The position numbers and the translations under genes were made by a program. Below the pieces are notes generated by a model. It saw only the letters and a program-made list of their open reading frames with translations. It was not told where the DNA came from and searched no databases. Positions 45,626-54,915 of a stretch of 64,000 nt of DNA are shown here, piece by piece (position 1 is the stretch's first letter; each line of letters opens with the position of its first letter). The stretch comes from Dactylis glomerata (Eukaryota > Streptophyta > Magnoliopsida > Poales > Poaceae), in contig QXEO01001043.1 in the NCBI GenBank assembly GCA_007115705.1, positions 786,585 through 850,584 of the forward strand. The letters run 5' to 3'.

Positions 45626-48600
45626 TTATGTTCCTTGCTTTAGCCGGAGCACTAGATCTCCCTCTTGAAATCTCCTTGGATTTACCTTCTGCGCATGATA
45701 GCGTCTGAGGTTCTGCTGATACACTGCTGTTCTTGACAGAGTTATTTCCCTTGCTTCCTCTAGCAGATCAACATCATTTTCTCTGGCTTCTTTAGCCTCC
45801 TCCTCAGTATATAGCACTATTCTTGGTGCATCATGTATTACATCTGTTGGAAGCACAGCTTCTGCTCCATACACCAGGAAAAATGGTGTGTAGCCTGTTG
45901 ACCTATTCGGAGTTGTCCTTAAACTCCAAAGCACAGCTGGCAACTCATCTAGCCAACATCCCGGAGTTTTCTCCAGTGGCTCTATCAGCCGGGGTTTTAT
46001 GCCGGATAATACTAGCCCATTCGATCTCTCTACTTGGCCATTGGCACAAGGGTGGGCAACCGACGCAACGTCCAGCCGGATTCCCACTTCCTCACAAAAT
46101 CTGGCAAATGGCCCTTGGGCAAAGTTTGACCCATTGTCAGTGATGATGCTATGAGGAACACCATATCTCAAGATTATATCCTTTAAGAATTTCACTGCTG
46201 TGTGACCATCACACTTGCTTATGGGCTTCACTTCAATCCACTTGGTGAACTTGTCCACCATGACCAGGATATGGGTCATCTTTCCTCTGGCCGGCTTAAA
46301 AGCCCCGACCATATCCAAGCCCCAAACAGCAAAGGGCCAGGTTATTGGGATAGTTTTCAGGGCAGATGCCGGCTGATGAATCTGGTGGGCATATCTTTGA
46401 CACCCATTACACTTCCGGACCAAGTTTTCTGCTTCTTGCAGTGCCGTTGGCCAATAGAAGCCATGCCGGTATACCTTTGCCACCAATGCCCTGGATGAAG
46501 CATGGTGACCACACTCCCCCTGGTGAATTTCCCGGAGCATCTCCAGACCTTCCGCAAATTCGACACATCTCTGCAATACTCCGGTGGCACTTCTCTTGTA
46601 TATTTCTTTGTTTATGATGGTATACGCTTTGGATCTCCTTATAACCCGGCGGGCCTCGGTTTCATCCGCCGGCACTTGGCCATCCACCAAGAAGTTCATA
46701 ATAGGACGTGCCCATGAGGGCACTTCCCTGACAGTGAACACTGCCTGATCTATCTCCATCATTTCGACCGACACGTAATCGATCTCCATGGGCCGCGAAG
46801 TCCCCGGGACTGAGGAATCAGTCCCCGGGTATACCGGAGCAGTCCCTGGGTATACCGGCACAACCTCTTGGTACATTTTGCCCTTGCCCTTAGTTTTGCT
46901 CCGGAATACCGCACTCACAACATATGCCGGCCCAGTCCCCGGGACTGAGGAATCAGTCCCCGGGTTATCTGTCCTGGCTCCGGCATCTATCTCCATTGGA
47001 ACTGCTTCGTCTGGACCTGGCGGGACATAAATGGAGGATGACTCCGGCGAGGGCTTGATTGACGGCTTCCTCAGATGCTCCAGCGAAATGCCGGGCGGGA
47101 TTGAGTCTCTGGAAGATCCCAGCTTGGACAATGCATCGGCTGCGTCATTCTGAGCCCGGAGAACGTGCCGGAACTCACAACCTTCAAAGTAACCACTTAA
47201 CTGCTGCACCAGGAAACGGTAGGATGCCATGTTTGCGTCATGCGCATCCCATATGCCGGAACACTGCTGAATCACTAAGTCAGAATCACCGAAGCACATA
47301 ATCCGGCGAATTCCTATGTCCTTAGACACCTTCAGGCCATGCACAAGCGCCTCATATTCCGCCACATTATTTGATGCTGCAAAATGAATCTGCAGGACAT
47401 ATCTCAATTGGTCATTCTTTGGTGAACTGAGTACTATGCCGGCACCCAAGCCATGGATTGTCTTGGACCCATCGAAATGCATCCTCCAATAGTTTGCATC
47501 TGGCAATGGCGGCTCGTATTGTATCTCGGCCCAGTCAATAAAGAAATCAGCCAGCACCTGGGACTTGATTGTATCTCTCTTGTCATACTGCGGTGTATAT
47601 GGTGAAAGCTCTATTGCCCACTTTGCTATCCGGCCGCTGGCATCTTTGTTGCTTATAATTTCCGAGATAGGGGCCTCGGCCACTACCCGGATTGGATGCT
47701 CTTGGAAGTAATGCTTGAGCTTCTTGGCCGCCATATAGACACCATAGGTCATCTTCTGATAGTGGGGGTAGTTTTGCTTTGAGGTGGAGAGGACTTCACT
47801 CAGATAATATACCGGCCTCTGCACGGTTTTGCCTCCTTCCTCTCGCTCTACTACCACCACAGCACTGACAACTCGATTGGTTGCCGCTATATAGAGCAAC
47901 ATTGGCTCCCGGGGCATTGGAGACGCTAATACCGGCGCTGATGACAACATCTGCTTCAATTCCTTGAAAGCTGCATCTGCTTGCGTTGTCCAGACAAATG
48001 TGTCGGACTTTTTCATCAACTGATATAACGGCAAAGCTTTCTCTCCCAGCCGGCTTATGAAGCGGCTCAGGGATGCGAGACACCCAGTGAACTTCTGTAC
48101 TTCCCTCAAATCTGTCGGCGGCTTCATCCTTTCTATGGCACGAATCTTGCCGGGATTCACCTCAATACCCCGGCTGGAGACAAGGAAGCCGAGCAACTTG
48201 CCCGCCGGCACACCAAAGGTGCACTTAGCCGGATTCAGCTTCATCCGGAATCTCCTCAGGTTCCCAAAGGTTTCCCGAAGATCATCTATGAGAGTCTTGC
48301 TCTCCTTGGTTTTTATGACGATATCGTCGACATATACCTGCACATTTTTATCTATCTGATCGTGCAGACATTTCTGCATACACCTTTGGTAAGTTGCGCC
48401 GGCATTTCTTAAACCGAACGGCATAGTGAGATAGCAATAAGCCCCGTACGGGGTAATAAAGGATGTCTTTATTTGATCCGGCTCATACAAGGGGATCTGG
48501 TGGAAACCAGAATAGGCATCTACAAATGATAACAGTTCACATCCAGCTGTGGAATCAATCACTTGATCGATCCGAGGGAGCGGGAATGGATCTTTAGGAC

Positions 48601-48934
48601 ATGCCTTATTCAAGTTGGTGTAATCAACACACATCCGCCGTACTTTCACTATGGCGGGCTCATCTTTCTTCTTTTCCACTAAAACCGGATTAGACACCCA
48701 ATCCGGATGAAGTACTTCCTTGATAAAACCAGAGGCCAAGAGCCTGGCCACTTCCTCCCAAATGGCTTTCCTTCTGTCGCCGGCATTCCGCCGGAGCGGC
48801 TGCTTCACCGGCTTAGCATCCGGCCTCACATGCAATGCGTGCTCAGCCAGCTCCCTTGGCACACCTTGCAAGTCCGAAGTAGACCATGCAAAGATATCCC
48901 GATTCTCACGGAGGAAGCTGATGAGCTCGCTTTC
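45626..48934 (-). CDS. pol of element B: RT, RNase H, integrase (open frame)
   Basis: An uninterrupted frame follows the TAG at 48,935-48,937 in the same phase as gag-protease; the first Met is at 48,871. Numbered from that Met: RT with FVDAYSGFHQI at about 116 and catalytic YVDD at 180-183; RNase H about 480-610 with MHFDGSKTIHGLGAG, FGDSDLVIQQ and ADALSKLGSS. A linker with PGTDSSVPGT repeats lies between RNase H and integrase. Integrase has a zinc-binding HQGECGHHASSRALVAKV with CNGCQRY, and a DDE core with VDKFTKWIEVKP, IITDNGSNFAQG and CANGQVERSNG. There is no chromodomain. All catalytic motifs seem present, so the enzyme may be active. A TAA removes about 60 C-terminal residues found in relatives. 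Confidence 0.9.
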   Translation of the reverse strand, partial: ESELISFLRENRDIFAWSTSDLQGVPRELAEHALHVRPDAKPVKQPLRRNAGDRRKAIWEEVARLLASGFIKEVLHPDWVSNPVLVEKKKDEPAIVKVRRMCVDYTNLNKACPKDPFPLPRIDQVIDSTAGCELLSFVDAYSGFHQIPLYEPDQIKTSFITPYGAYCYLTMPFGLRNAGATYQRCMQKCLHDQIDKNVQVYVDDIVIKTKESKTLIDDLRETFGNLRRFRMKLNPAKCTFGVPAGKLLGFLVSSRGIEVNPGKIRAIERMKPPTDLREVQKFTGCLASLSRFISRLGEKALPLYQLMKKSDTFVWTTQADAAFKELKQMLSSAPVLASPMPREPMLLYIAATNRVVSAVVVVEREEGGKTVQRPVYYLSEVLSTSKQNYPHYQKMTYGVYMAAKKLKHYFQEHPIRVVAEAPISEIISNKDASGRIAKWAIELSPYTPQYDKRDTIKSQVLADFFIDWAEIQYEPPLPDANYWRMHFDGSKTIHGLGAGIVLSSPKNDQLRYVLQIHFAASNNVAEYEALVHGLKVSKDIGIRRIMCFGDSDLVIQQCSGIWDAHDANMASYRFLVQQLSGYFEGCEFRHVLRAQNDAADALSKLGSSRDSIPPGISLEHLRKPSIKPSPESSSIYVPPGPDEAVPMEIDAGARTDNPGTDSSVPGTGPAYVVSAVFRSKTKGKGKMYQEVVPVYPGTAPVYPGTDSSVPGTSRPMEIDYVSVEMMEIDQAVFTVREVPSWARPIMNFLVDGQVPADETEARRVIRRSKAYTIINKEIYKRSATGVLQRCVEFAEGLEMLREIHQGECGHHASSRALVAKVYRHGFYWPTALQEAENLVRKCNGCQRYAHQIHQPASALKTIPITWPFAVWGLDMVGAFKPARGKMTHILVMVDKFTKWIEVKPISKCDGHTAVKFLKDIILRYGVPHSIITDNGSNFAQGPFARFCEEVGIRLDVASVAHPCANGQVERSNGLVLSGIKPRLIEPLEKTPGCWLDELPAVLWSLRTTPNRSTGYTPFFLVYGAEAVLPTDVIHDAPRIVLYTEEEAKEARENDVDLLEEAREITLSRTAVYQQNLRRYHAQKVNPRRFQEGDLVLRLKQGT
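46790..46970 (-). repeat. Short repeats in the RNase H-integrase linker of element B
   Basis: The plus-strand phrase gggactgaggaatcagtccc occurs twice (about 46,805 and 46,938), and gggtataccgg is tandemly repeated between about 46,827 and 46,858. They encode PGTDSSVPGT and VYPGT repeats in frame, so copy number changes preserve the reading frame. Confidence 0.75.
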
Positions 48935-48937
48935 CTA
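48935..48937 (-). other. Conserved TAG between protease and RT (element B)
   Basis: Minus-strand context ACCCCAAATAGGAAAGCGAG in an element whose flanking frames are otherwise open. This favours a programmed stop or a splice acceptor over decay. Confidence 0.75.
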
Positions 48938-51900
48938 TTTGGGGTCCAGACCTGCCCCGATGAGGGCACGGCGCTCCGGGAAAGCTTCATCCAGAGGCAC
49001 CTTCTTGACTTCCTTACCCACTTGAAAAGAAGCGCTGCCACCGGGATTTGCCATGCTCGGCATAGATTTGCCGGCCACGACCGTCTCAGCAATCTCCACT
49101 GCTCGCTTGAGCCTCTTCCTCTCCTCTGCAATGATCAGAGTCTCGGCCAGATTAGATCCGGCGGTGGCACATGCCATCGAACGCTTGTAATCACCAATGA
49201 TGGTGATCACTCCTTTGGGTCCCGGCATCTTCATCTTCAGATACGAAACATGCGTAGAGGCCATGAATTTTGCCAGTGCCGGCCTACCCAGCAAAGCATG
49301 GTAGGGGCTCTCCAGATCAACCACCTCGAACATGAGGTTCTCCACCCTGCAGTTATCCCGGCTGCCAAACATGACATCTATCCTGATCTTGCCCATAGGC
49401 GCACACGAAAGTCCCGGCACAATGCCGTGGAACGTGGTCTTGCTTGGTTCCAGCATATTTTCCTTGATTCCCAGCTTCTCCATCGTATCTCGATACATGA
49501 TGTTGATGCTGCTTCCATTATCAATGAGGACCTTGCTGAACCTCACGTTATTAGCCGGCCCGACAAATGTCGGATCCATCACAAGAGCATACCCGCCGGG
49601 GTTAGGCATGATCCTGGGATGATCTGCCCTGTCCCAGCCAATGCCCTGGTCAGACCAATGCATCAGTTTCGGAACGGCCGACATAACGGCGTTTACCTCC
49701 AAACACCGCCGGTACAAGCTCTGCTTGTCTGTTCTCTCGGTCTCAAAGACCATATAGCTCTGATCATACTCCTTGTACTCATTCCGGCCCGCTCCTGGGC
49801 CTCCGGCATTATATTCCGGATTATAGCTCTGGTCAACTTGATTTACGCCGGCATTTCCGGCGTTGCTCTGATTCCCGGGATTAACCGGCCTAGGTGGGAC
49901 TGCAATCGTATTGGCACCTGTCAACGGCGATGGAGCTGCCGGGACAGAGGGTCTAGCCGGTCCCCAGGGACCTGCACGACCTGCTAATATGTCGTCCAGC
50001 CACGAACAGTTCCTTGTCAAATGGTTTGCCGGCTTTCCCGGCTGGAATGTGTGGAACACACAAGGCTTGTCCATGGCAAGACCCACAGTATACTTCGGCC
50101 ACTGCTTCTTCTGGCCGGCGGCTCCGCCGGCATTCTTGTTGACCCAGACATTCTTTTTCTGGAGGGGCTGCGGTTGCTGCTGCTGATAGCCCTCATATCT
50201 CGGACGCTGGCTACTGCCGGCGCCCTCTTGCTCTTCCTCCACAGCTGCAACTTGTGCTGCCCCATACCGGTGATCCGGCCTTTCATCTCTTCTCTTGTTC
50301 CGGTTATCAGAGCGATAGTACTGCCCTGGTCTTCCGGCGCTGTTGGTGTTCCCCTGGGTCTGCCCCTGTCCTTGTGAATCGAGACTGGGCTGCATGGGAT
50401 CTCCCAGAGCATAACTATCAGCAATCTTGATTGTTTCGGCCAGCGTGGCCGGCATTTGCCTCTGAAGCTTTTGCCACAGCATGGTGCCATGCCGGCACCC
50501 ATGAGCGAACCACATGATGGCCTGCTGCTCATTAATTCCTTCGCAGGAATTGCGCAACGTGCACCACCTGGTCAGGTAGTCACGGTCAGTCTCATTCACT
50601 CCTTGCCGGCAGTTAGCCAATTGCTGGGGACGGTTGGGCCTCTTGTATGTACTGGTAAAGTTCGACACAAACTGCTCTTCGAAATCAATCCAGCCGTTGA
50701 TGCTTCCGGCCGGCAGATTATTCAGCCATATCCTGGCCGGACCTTCCAGCATCTGCGGCACATATCGTACCGCCCATCTGAGGTTTCCTCCGGCGATGTT
50801 CACCGCTATGGAGTAATCCTCCAACCAATCTTCCGGCTTTGAACTGCCATTATATGTCCTCGCGCCACGCGCGAGCTGGAAGAAGTAGGGCACCGGCTCC
50901 CCCATAATCCGGGGTCCAAAGCACCTGGGACCCGGAGCTCCTTGCCTCTCCACCATCTCTGATTGGTGGATCTTGTCCAGCTTGAAACGTGCATCACTGG
51001 CTGCCAAGGACCGAGGTCCAAGCCGGGATGCTATTGGGCCTGCGATCATCTGCTGCTGCTGCTCCGGCAGGCACTGATCAGCTTGCTGGCCGGGCTGATC
51101 TTGCTGCTGATATCCCGCCCTGGCTAGGGCGGAATTCCCATCATCTTCCCGATATCTCGGCTGAGCTGTACCTTGCTGCGGCGCCGCACCTCCGGCGCCC
51201 TGCTGCTGACGCCGGGCTACACTGTTACTCCGGCCACCACCGGCCGCGCCTGCTTCATGCCCGGCCGGCACACTCTGGCCGGGCTTCTTGCTGCCGACAT
51301 ACTTGTCAGCTTGGCCGACATTCTTCTGCACCATCGCCTGCTTTTCGGCGACAGCTGGATCGTACACCTGGATCTGCTTGTCCCGGCGGCCAGAGGTCAC
51401 ACTTCCGGCACGCCGGGCGCTGGGATGCGGGGACGAGGCTTGGCCCCTCGACCTCGCGCCGGCACCTCCCGCCGACACAATGTACTGAGATGCCCCGGCA
51501 CCTGGGTTTGCCTTCTTAAAGGCCTCCTGCTGCTTTGTAGCTTCAGACAAAAGTTGGTTAAGCCGGGCTTGCTGCTCACGCAGTGCTTCGCCGGATAAAC
51601 AAGATAAATCCTTAGCTACCTCGGCCGCCGCCCTAAGGTTCTTTACTGGTGAACTATAGACTACCTTAGGCACAGTACTAGTTGCGGTATGACTCTTATC
51701 TCTAGCATCTTTTCCTATCTCAGCATTAAGATTTCTGCCTCTAGTTCTAACCTCTTCTATCCGGCTAGGCCGGGTTACCACAGGAGTAAAACCATGAGCT
51801 GCTTCATACTCACGGAGTTGCCGGTTAAACCGTTCGCGCTCCTGGTTCATGGCCAGGGCCTCGTCGACGAGGGCCTGACGAGATCCCTCCAGGACCTCCC

Positions 51901-52426
51901 TTGTTTGCTCTGGATCATCGCCGGATCGCACCGGCTCGAGAAGTCGCTCGATGACGGGAAGAAGCACCTCGCCCCTAGCCGGCACGCCGGAAGTGCCGGC
52001 CAGGTTCTCCGCACGCTCCAACGGAGGACGCGCCGACCTCTTGACTTTCGGCGGTTCCGGGGGAGAAGCTCCGGCCGCGGCTGCTGCTTTGCCGGCATCT
52101 TCCGCCGGCGGCACGGATGTGCCGGCCATCATCACCTCAGCCGGCTCTACTGAGCGAGCGCTACGCCCAGCGTGAGCCAGCCGATGTGACGGAGGATCCG
52201 ACGCCACCAGCACCTCCTTCCTGCAAATTCTCTCAGTCCCCGCGTACACCTCATGGGAACCGAAAGACATAATCCGGCCATCCCTGGGGAACGGCCGACC
52301 GCCGAGACATCCGGCATTGTCGCTGACGAAGCTGAGCGAGCCTAGCCTCTGGACGAGGCCAGAGACCACGCGCACTCCCGAAGCTGCTATCACAGACCCC
52401 GTCCGAATAAACACTCCGCCCAGCAT
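48935..52426 (-). CDS. gag-protease of element B (open frame)
   Basis: A frame of about 1,163 codons from the ATG at 52,426 (MLGGVFIRTG), just inside the PBS; an internal alternative is MAGTSVPPAEDAG at 52,129. The frame is open further upstream into the LTR, so the true start is uncertain. The N-terminal half is low-complexity. A capsid-like gag domain at about residues 500-690 has YVPQMLEGPARIWLNNLP and FTSTYKRPNRP. A Gln/Asn-rich segment follows. The retropepsin-like domain near residue 980 has VLIDNGSSINIMY and LLGRPAL. The frame ends in DPK and TAG; the same phase continues into RT. Expected products are capsid and protease. Confidence 0.88.
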   Translation of the reverse strand: MLGGVFIRTGSVIAASGVRVVSGLVQRLGSLSFVSDNAGCLGGRPFPRDGRIMSFGSHEVYAGTERICRKEVLVASDPPSHRLAHAGRSARSVEPAEVMMAGTSVPPAEDAGKAAAAAGASPPEPPKVKRSARPPLERAENLAGTSGVPARGEVLLPVIERLLEPVRSGDDPEQTREVLEGSRQALVDEALAMNQERERFNRQLREYEAAHGFTPVVTRPSRIEEVRTRGRNLNAEIGKDARDKSHTATSTVPKVVYSSPVKNLRAAAEVAKDLSCLSGEALREQQARLNQLLSEATKQQEAFKKANPGAGASQYIVSAGGAGARSRGQASSPHPSARRAGSVTSGRRDKQIQVYDPAVAEKQAMVQKNVGQADKYVGSKKPGQSVPAGHEAGAAGGGRSNSVARRQQQGAGGAAPQQGTAQPRYREDDGNSALARAGYQQQDQPGQQADQCLPEQQQQMIAGPIASRLGPRSLAASDARFKLDKIHQSEMVERQGAPGPRCFGPRIMGEPVPYFFQLARGARTYNGSSKPEDWLEDYSIAVNIAGGNLRWAVRYVPQMLEGPARIWLNNLPAGSINGWIDFEEQFVSNFTSTYKRPNRPQQLANCRQGVNETDRDYLTRWCTLRNSCEGINEQQAIMWFAHGCRHGTMLWQKLQRQMPATLAETIKIADSYALGDPMQPSLDSQGQGQTQGNTNSAGRPGQYYRSDNRNKRRDERPDHRYGAAQVAAVEEEQEGAGSSQRPRYEGYQQQQPQPLQKKNVWVNKNAGGAAGQKKQWPKYTVGLAMDKPCVFHTFQPGKPANHLTRNCSWLDDILAGRAGPWGPARPSVPAAPSPLTGANTIAVPPRPVNPGNQSNAGNAGVNQVDQSYNPEYNAGGPGAGRNEYKEYDQSYMVFETERTDKQSLYRRCLEVNAVMSAVPKLMHWSDQGIGWDRADHPRIMPNPGGYALVMDPTFVGPANNVRFSKVLIDNGSSINIMYRDTMEKLGIKENMLEPSKTTFHGIVPGLSCAPMGKIRIDVMFGSRDNCRVENLMFEVVDLESPYHALLGRPALAKFMASTHVSYLKMKMPGPKGVITIIGDYKRSMACATAGSNLAETLIIAEERKRLKRAVEIAETVVAGKSMPSMANPGGSASFQVGKEVKKVPLDEAFPERRALIGAGLDPK

Positions 52427-52436
52427 ATCGATCTGC

Positions 52437-52454
52437 CCCACGGTGGGCGCCAAA
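52437..52454 (-). other. Primer-binding site of element B
   Basis: Minus strand TTTGGCGCCCACCGTGGG directly follows the 5' LTR end. Elements A and E have TGGCGCC sequences at the same place. Confidence 0.8.
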
Positions 52455-53382
52455 TGTCGTCGTGGTGAAACAACGTATGCCATGGGATGGCTTAAATGGG
52501 GTTCGAGCTAGATGCTGGTGGATTCGGGAGAGGGGAACGAGCTAAAAAGCACGACAGAAAGAGACACTGATCTACCCAGGTTCGGGGCTCTCGTAAGGAG
52601 ATAACACCCCTACTCCTGCTCTACTGGTTGTATATTTGGATCGATGGAGTACACAACAATGGTGCTTCCAAGCTCTCAGTTAGAGAAGGAAGACGAACTG
52701 CTCAGAGTAGGAACACAGAGTGACCAACCCTTTACTAGGGCTCCCTATGCCACCTTATATAGTGGTAGCCAGGGTTACAACGGTCATAAGAGACCACAAG
52801 ACACGGGCTACACTCCAAATAGGACTTGCTGACGAAGGCACCGACCCTTGACTTCCTCCCTGATTGCTCTCGATGGGACTTGGTATCCCTGTACCTTGTA
52901 CCTCTTGAACTGTGACCTTACCTCTGTGAGGTAAGCTCTGTACTGGTGCACAGTGAGGGTTGGTAGACCACCACTGTGCACCCTGCCATCCCACTCTGCT
53001 ACCATGCTTGGATGTTTTCTTCCTTGATTGTAGGGATGTGACACCTTGGTTGACTTAAGTATCCCGGATATGACCGTTAGCCATACCCAGGACATATATG
53101 CCGGACCAACGACCTACGAGGGTCGGGTAATCCGGCCTCCCCTGCTCCTGCACAACACACCAAATGGTTAGGCCGGCATATCTAAGTATATGCCGGCACA
53201 CTTTTATAAGTATTCCGGCTATGCCGGCATATCCGAACACCAGCCGGGATAACCACATATACCGGCCTGGCCGAGGCCCTTGTATTCCGGCCAGGCCCTT
53301 CCTTGATAACCTGGCATAAAGTCAATCATAGACCTTGTGTCTTTCTAGTCTCTTGACCCTACCGGGGGTCATCCCCCCGACA
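52455..53382 (-). repeat. 5' LTR of element B (928 bp)
   Basis: Same length as the 3' copy with only two differences seen. It is flanked by GATGG on the right and the PBS on the left. Confidence 0.92.
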
Positions 53383-53966
53383 GATGGTGGGTTGCAGAGG
53401 CCTGGGGCCGCCCTGGATCTCAGGAGGCTGTTCCGTGGCGGGATCGGCGGCTAGTGGCGGGTTACCCTGCTCTTTGTCGGCATCTCCGTCATGGGCTGCC
53501 TGAGATGGCGGATCACCGGTTGTCTGCCCAGCGTCATCTCCTTTGTTGGTCATGAACACCTGCTTGGCGGCTGCGCTCTACTCTTCAAGTGCTTGCTGAG
53601 CTAACTCCGCCTCGATCCTTCTCATGGCGGCGTCATAGTGGTCAGAATCATAGCCTTTGTTATCCCAGTCATCCGATTCACCACTTTCGTTAAGTGCCTC
53701 TAGGATGGATTCACCTGGGCTATCTTCTCCATTGGAGGTAGATCCTGAAGTGATACCTGTGAAAGCAACAAGGCAATACCGCGGTGTCTCTAACGCCAGA
53801 TTGCTCATGGTGGATTCACCGTGGTCTACCACCACTTCCTCTACCTCTAGGGCGGGCTGGGTGGGATTGTTTTTAGATCCGATCTAGATAACTTAGAAAG
53901 TTCCAGATCAGATGATTCCTCCTCCGTATCCAGATCGAAAGCGGTCCGTTTGGGGGTTTCAGCCAT
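53383..53966 (-). pseudogene. gag N-terminal part of element A
   Basis: Starts at an ATG at 53,966 (MAETPKRTAFDLD) and leads toward the B insertion point, ending GGPRPLQPT before the duplicated GATGG. It is acidic at first (DTEEESSDLE) and later has an Ala/Glu helix (MRRIEAELAQQALEE). A frameshift in an A-run near 53,870 and a TAG near 53,578 break it. It continues at 38,241 across element B. Confidence 0.7.
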
Positions 53967-54208
53967 ACCAATCCACCGGAAATTTGTTTCTGTAGCGGGG
54001 GTAGGGTTTGTCTCTCCAATGAAGATATGGATATCTCCAATCGGAACGATGGTGAATCGAGCGGGGTCTTCTCTAGCCGGCACCCAGAGGTTATCCGCTG
54101 GGACGATGGGGGAAGCCGGAATCGTAGAGGACGCGCCCGATGGTGACGGTGTCGCCGATGCCTGCGAAGGCGAATCCCGCCTGGATCCGCGCTCCTGACG
54201 CGTTTTGC

Positions 54209-54226
54209 CCCACGGTGGGCGCCAAC
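54209..54226 (-). other. Primer-binding site of element A
   Basis: Minus strand GTTGGCGCCCACCGTGGG directly follows the 5' LTR. Confidence 0.8.
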
Positions 54227-54754
54227 TGTCGTGGTTTCGTCAACAGATCTGCCATAGGGGTAGGTGTATGGCGGTTTGTGGAAGGGGGTGAACACGGCAG
54301 AGCGATCTGGGACGGTGGTAGCATGAGTTTACCCAGCTTCAAATCCCGCAACGGTGGTGAGACCCTACGTGCTGCTATAATTCACTATATGGCAACAAGT
54401 GCTCGGTTACAATGATGAGGTTGGCTGTTTCGCTATGCGATTATCCGTATGTCTAAGCTGTGCCTCAAGGGCTTCTCCACGCCGGCTTATAAAGGCGCCT
54501 GGCGTGGGCAACACGATGGTACCGGAGCGGATACAACTTGGAGTCCTAGACTAAGTCCTATGCGTGCACTACAAGGCAACCCGCCATGGGCCTATCTTCG
54601 GATCCGCCATAAGCTCCTGTGTCCAGTACCGCCATGATTTCTCCAGCAACTGGGCCGCCCGGTAAGCAATCCGACATACCACCCTGATGGGCCACCCTGG
54701 CTTGCTGGTTTAGGACTACGTCGCTGGTAATACCCATTTGGTATATCCCCAACA
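54227..54754 (-). repeat. 5' LTR of element A (528 bp)
   Basis: Minus strand TGTTGGGGATATACC...CCACGACA. It retains the cttataaaggcgcc block (TATA-like on both strands) that the 3' LTR has lost. Confidence 0.9.
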
Positions 54755-54915
54755 GTGATCCAACCATTTATTGCAGCAAACAAATCAAAAGAAAAAATGA
54801 AAGCAAAAACAACTGACGCTCCAAGAAAAACACATAGAATATGAAGCAATAAAAATATAGTGTCTTGAAAGGTGACCTGATATTTGCCGATGAAGAAGGG
54901 CTGCCTCGGGGGCAT
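54755..54915 (-). mobile_element. Element C internal fragment between A and D
   Basis: 161 bp that continue directly from 26,950 when one GTGAT copy is counted. No coding content. Confidence 0.7.

Larger units (their letters stand above)
38247..53382 (-). mobile_element. Element B: young Tat-type Ty3/gypsy retrotransposon, apparently complete
   Basis: 15,136 bp with two 928-bp LTRs (38,247-39,174 and 52,455-53,382) and the target duplication GATGG at 38,242-38,246 and 53,383-53,387. Hand comparison of the LTRs finds two substitutions (C/A near 38,339 and G/A near 38,870), about 0.2 percent. At 1.3e-8 per site per year that is of the order of 0.1 million years. Order on the minus strand: 5' LTR, PBS, gag-protease, TAG, RT-RNase H-integrase, then an intact spliced gene on the plus strand, PPT and 3' LTR. 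It disrupts gag of element A. Confidence 0.93.
26951..54754 (-). mobile_element. Element A: Tat-type Ty3/gypsy retrotransposon with element B nested inside
   Basis: LTRs at 26,951-27,482 (3') and 54,227-54,754 (5'), with the target duplication GTGAT at 26,946-26,950 and 54,755-54,759. Without element B it is about 12.7 kb. Order on the minus strand: 5' LTR, PBS, gag (split by B), protease, RT, RNase H, integrase, then an antisense gene on the plus strand, PPT and 3' LTR. Hand comparison of the LTRs shows about 18 substitutions in roughly 505 comparable positions plus one replaced block. At 1.3e-8 substitutions per site per year that is on the order of 1.4 million years. Confidence 0.9.

Noticed and set aside
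48707..49987. Plus-strand frame of 426 codons
   Set aside because: It lies exactly opposite the gag-protease frame of element B and has low-complexity, Arg/His/Leu-biased composition; a shadow frame.
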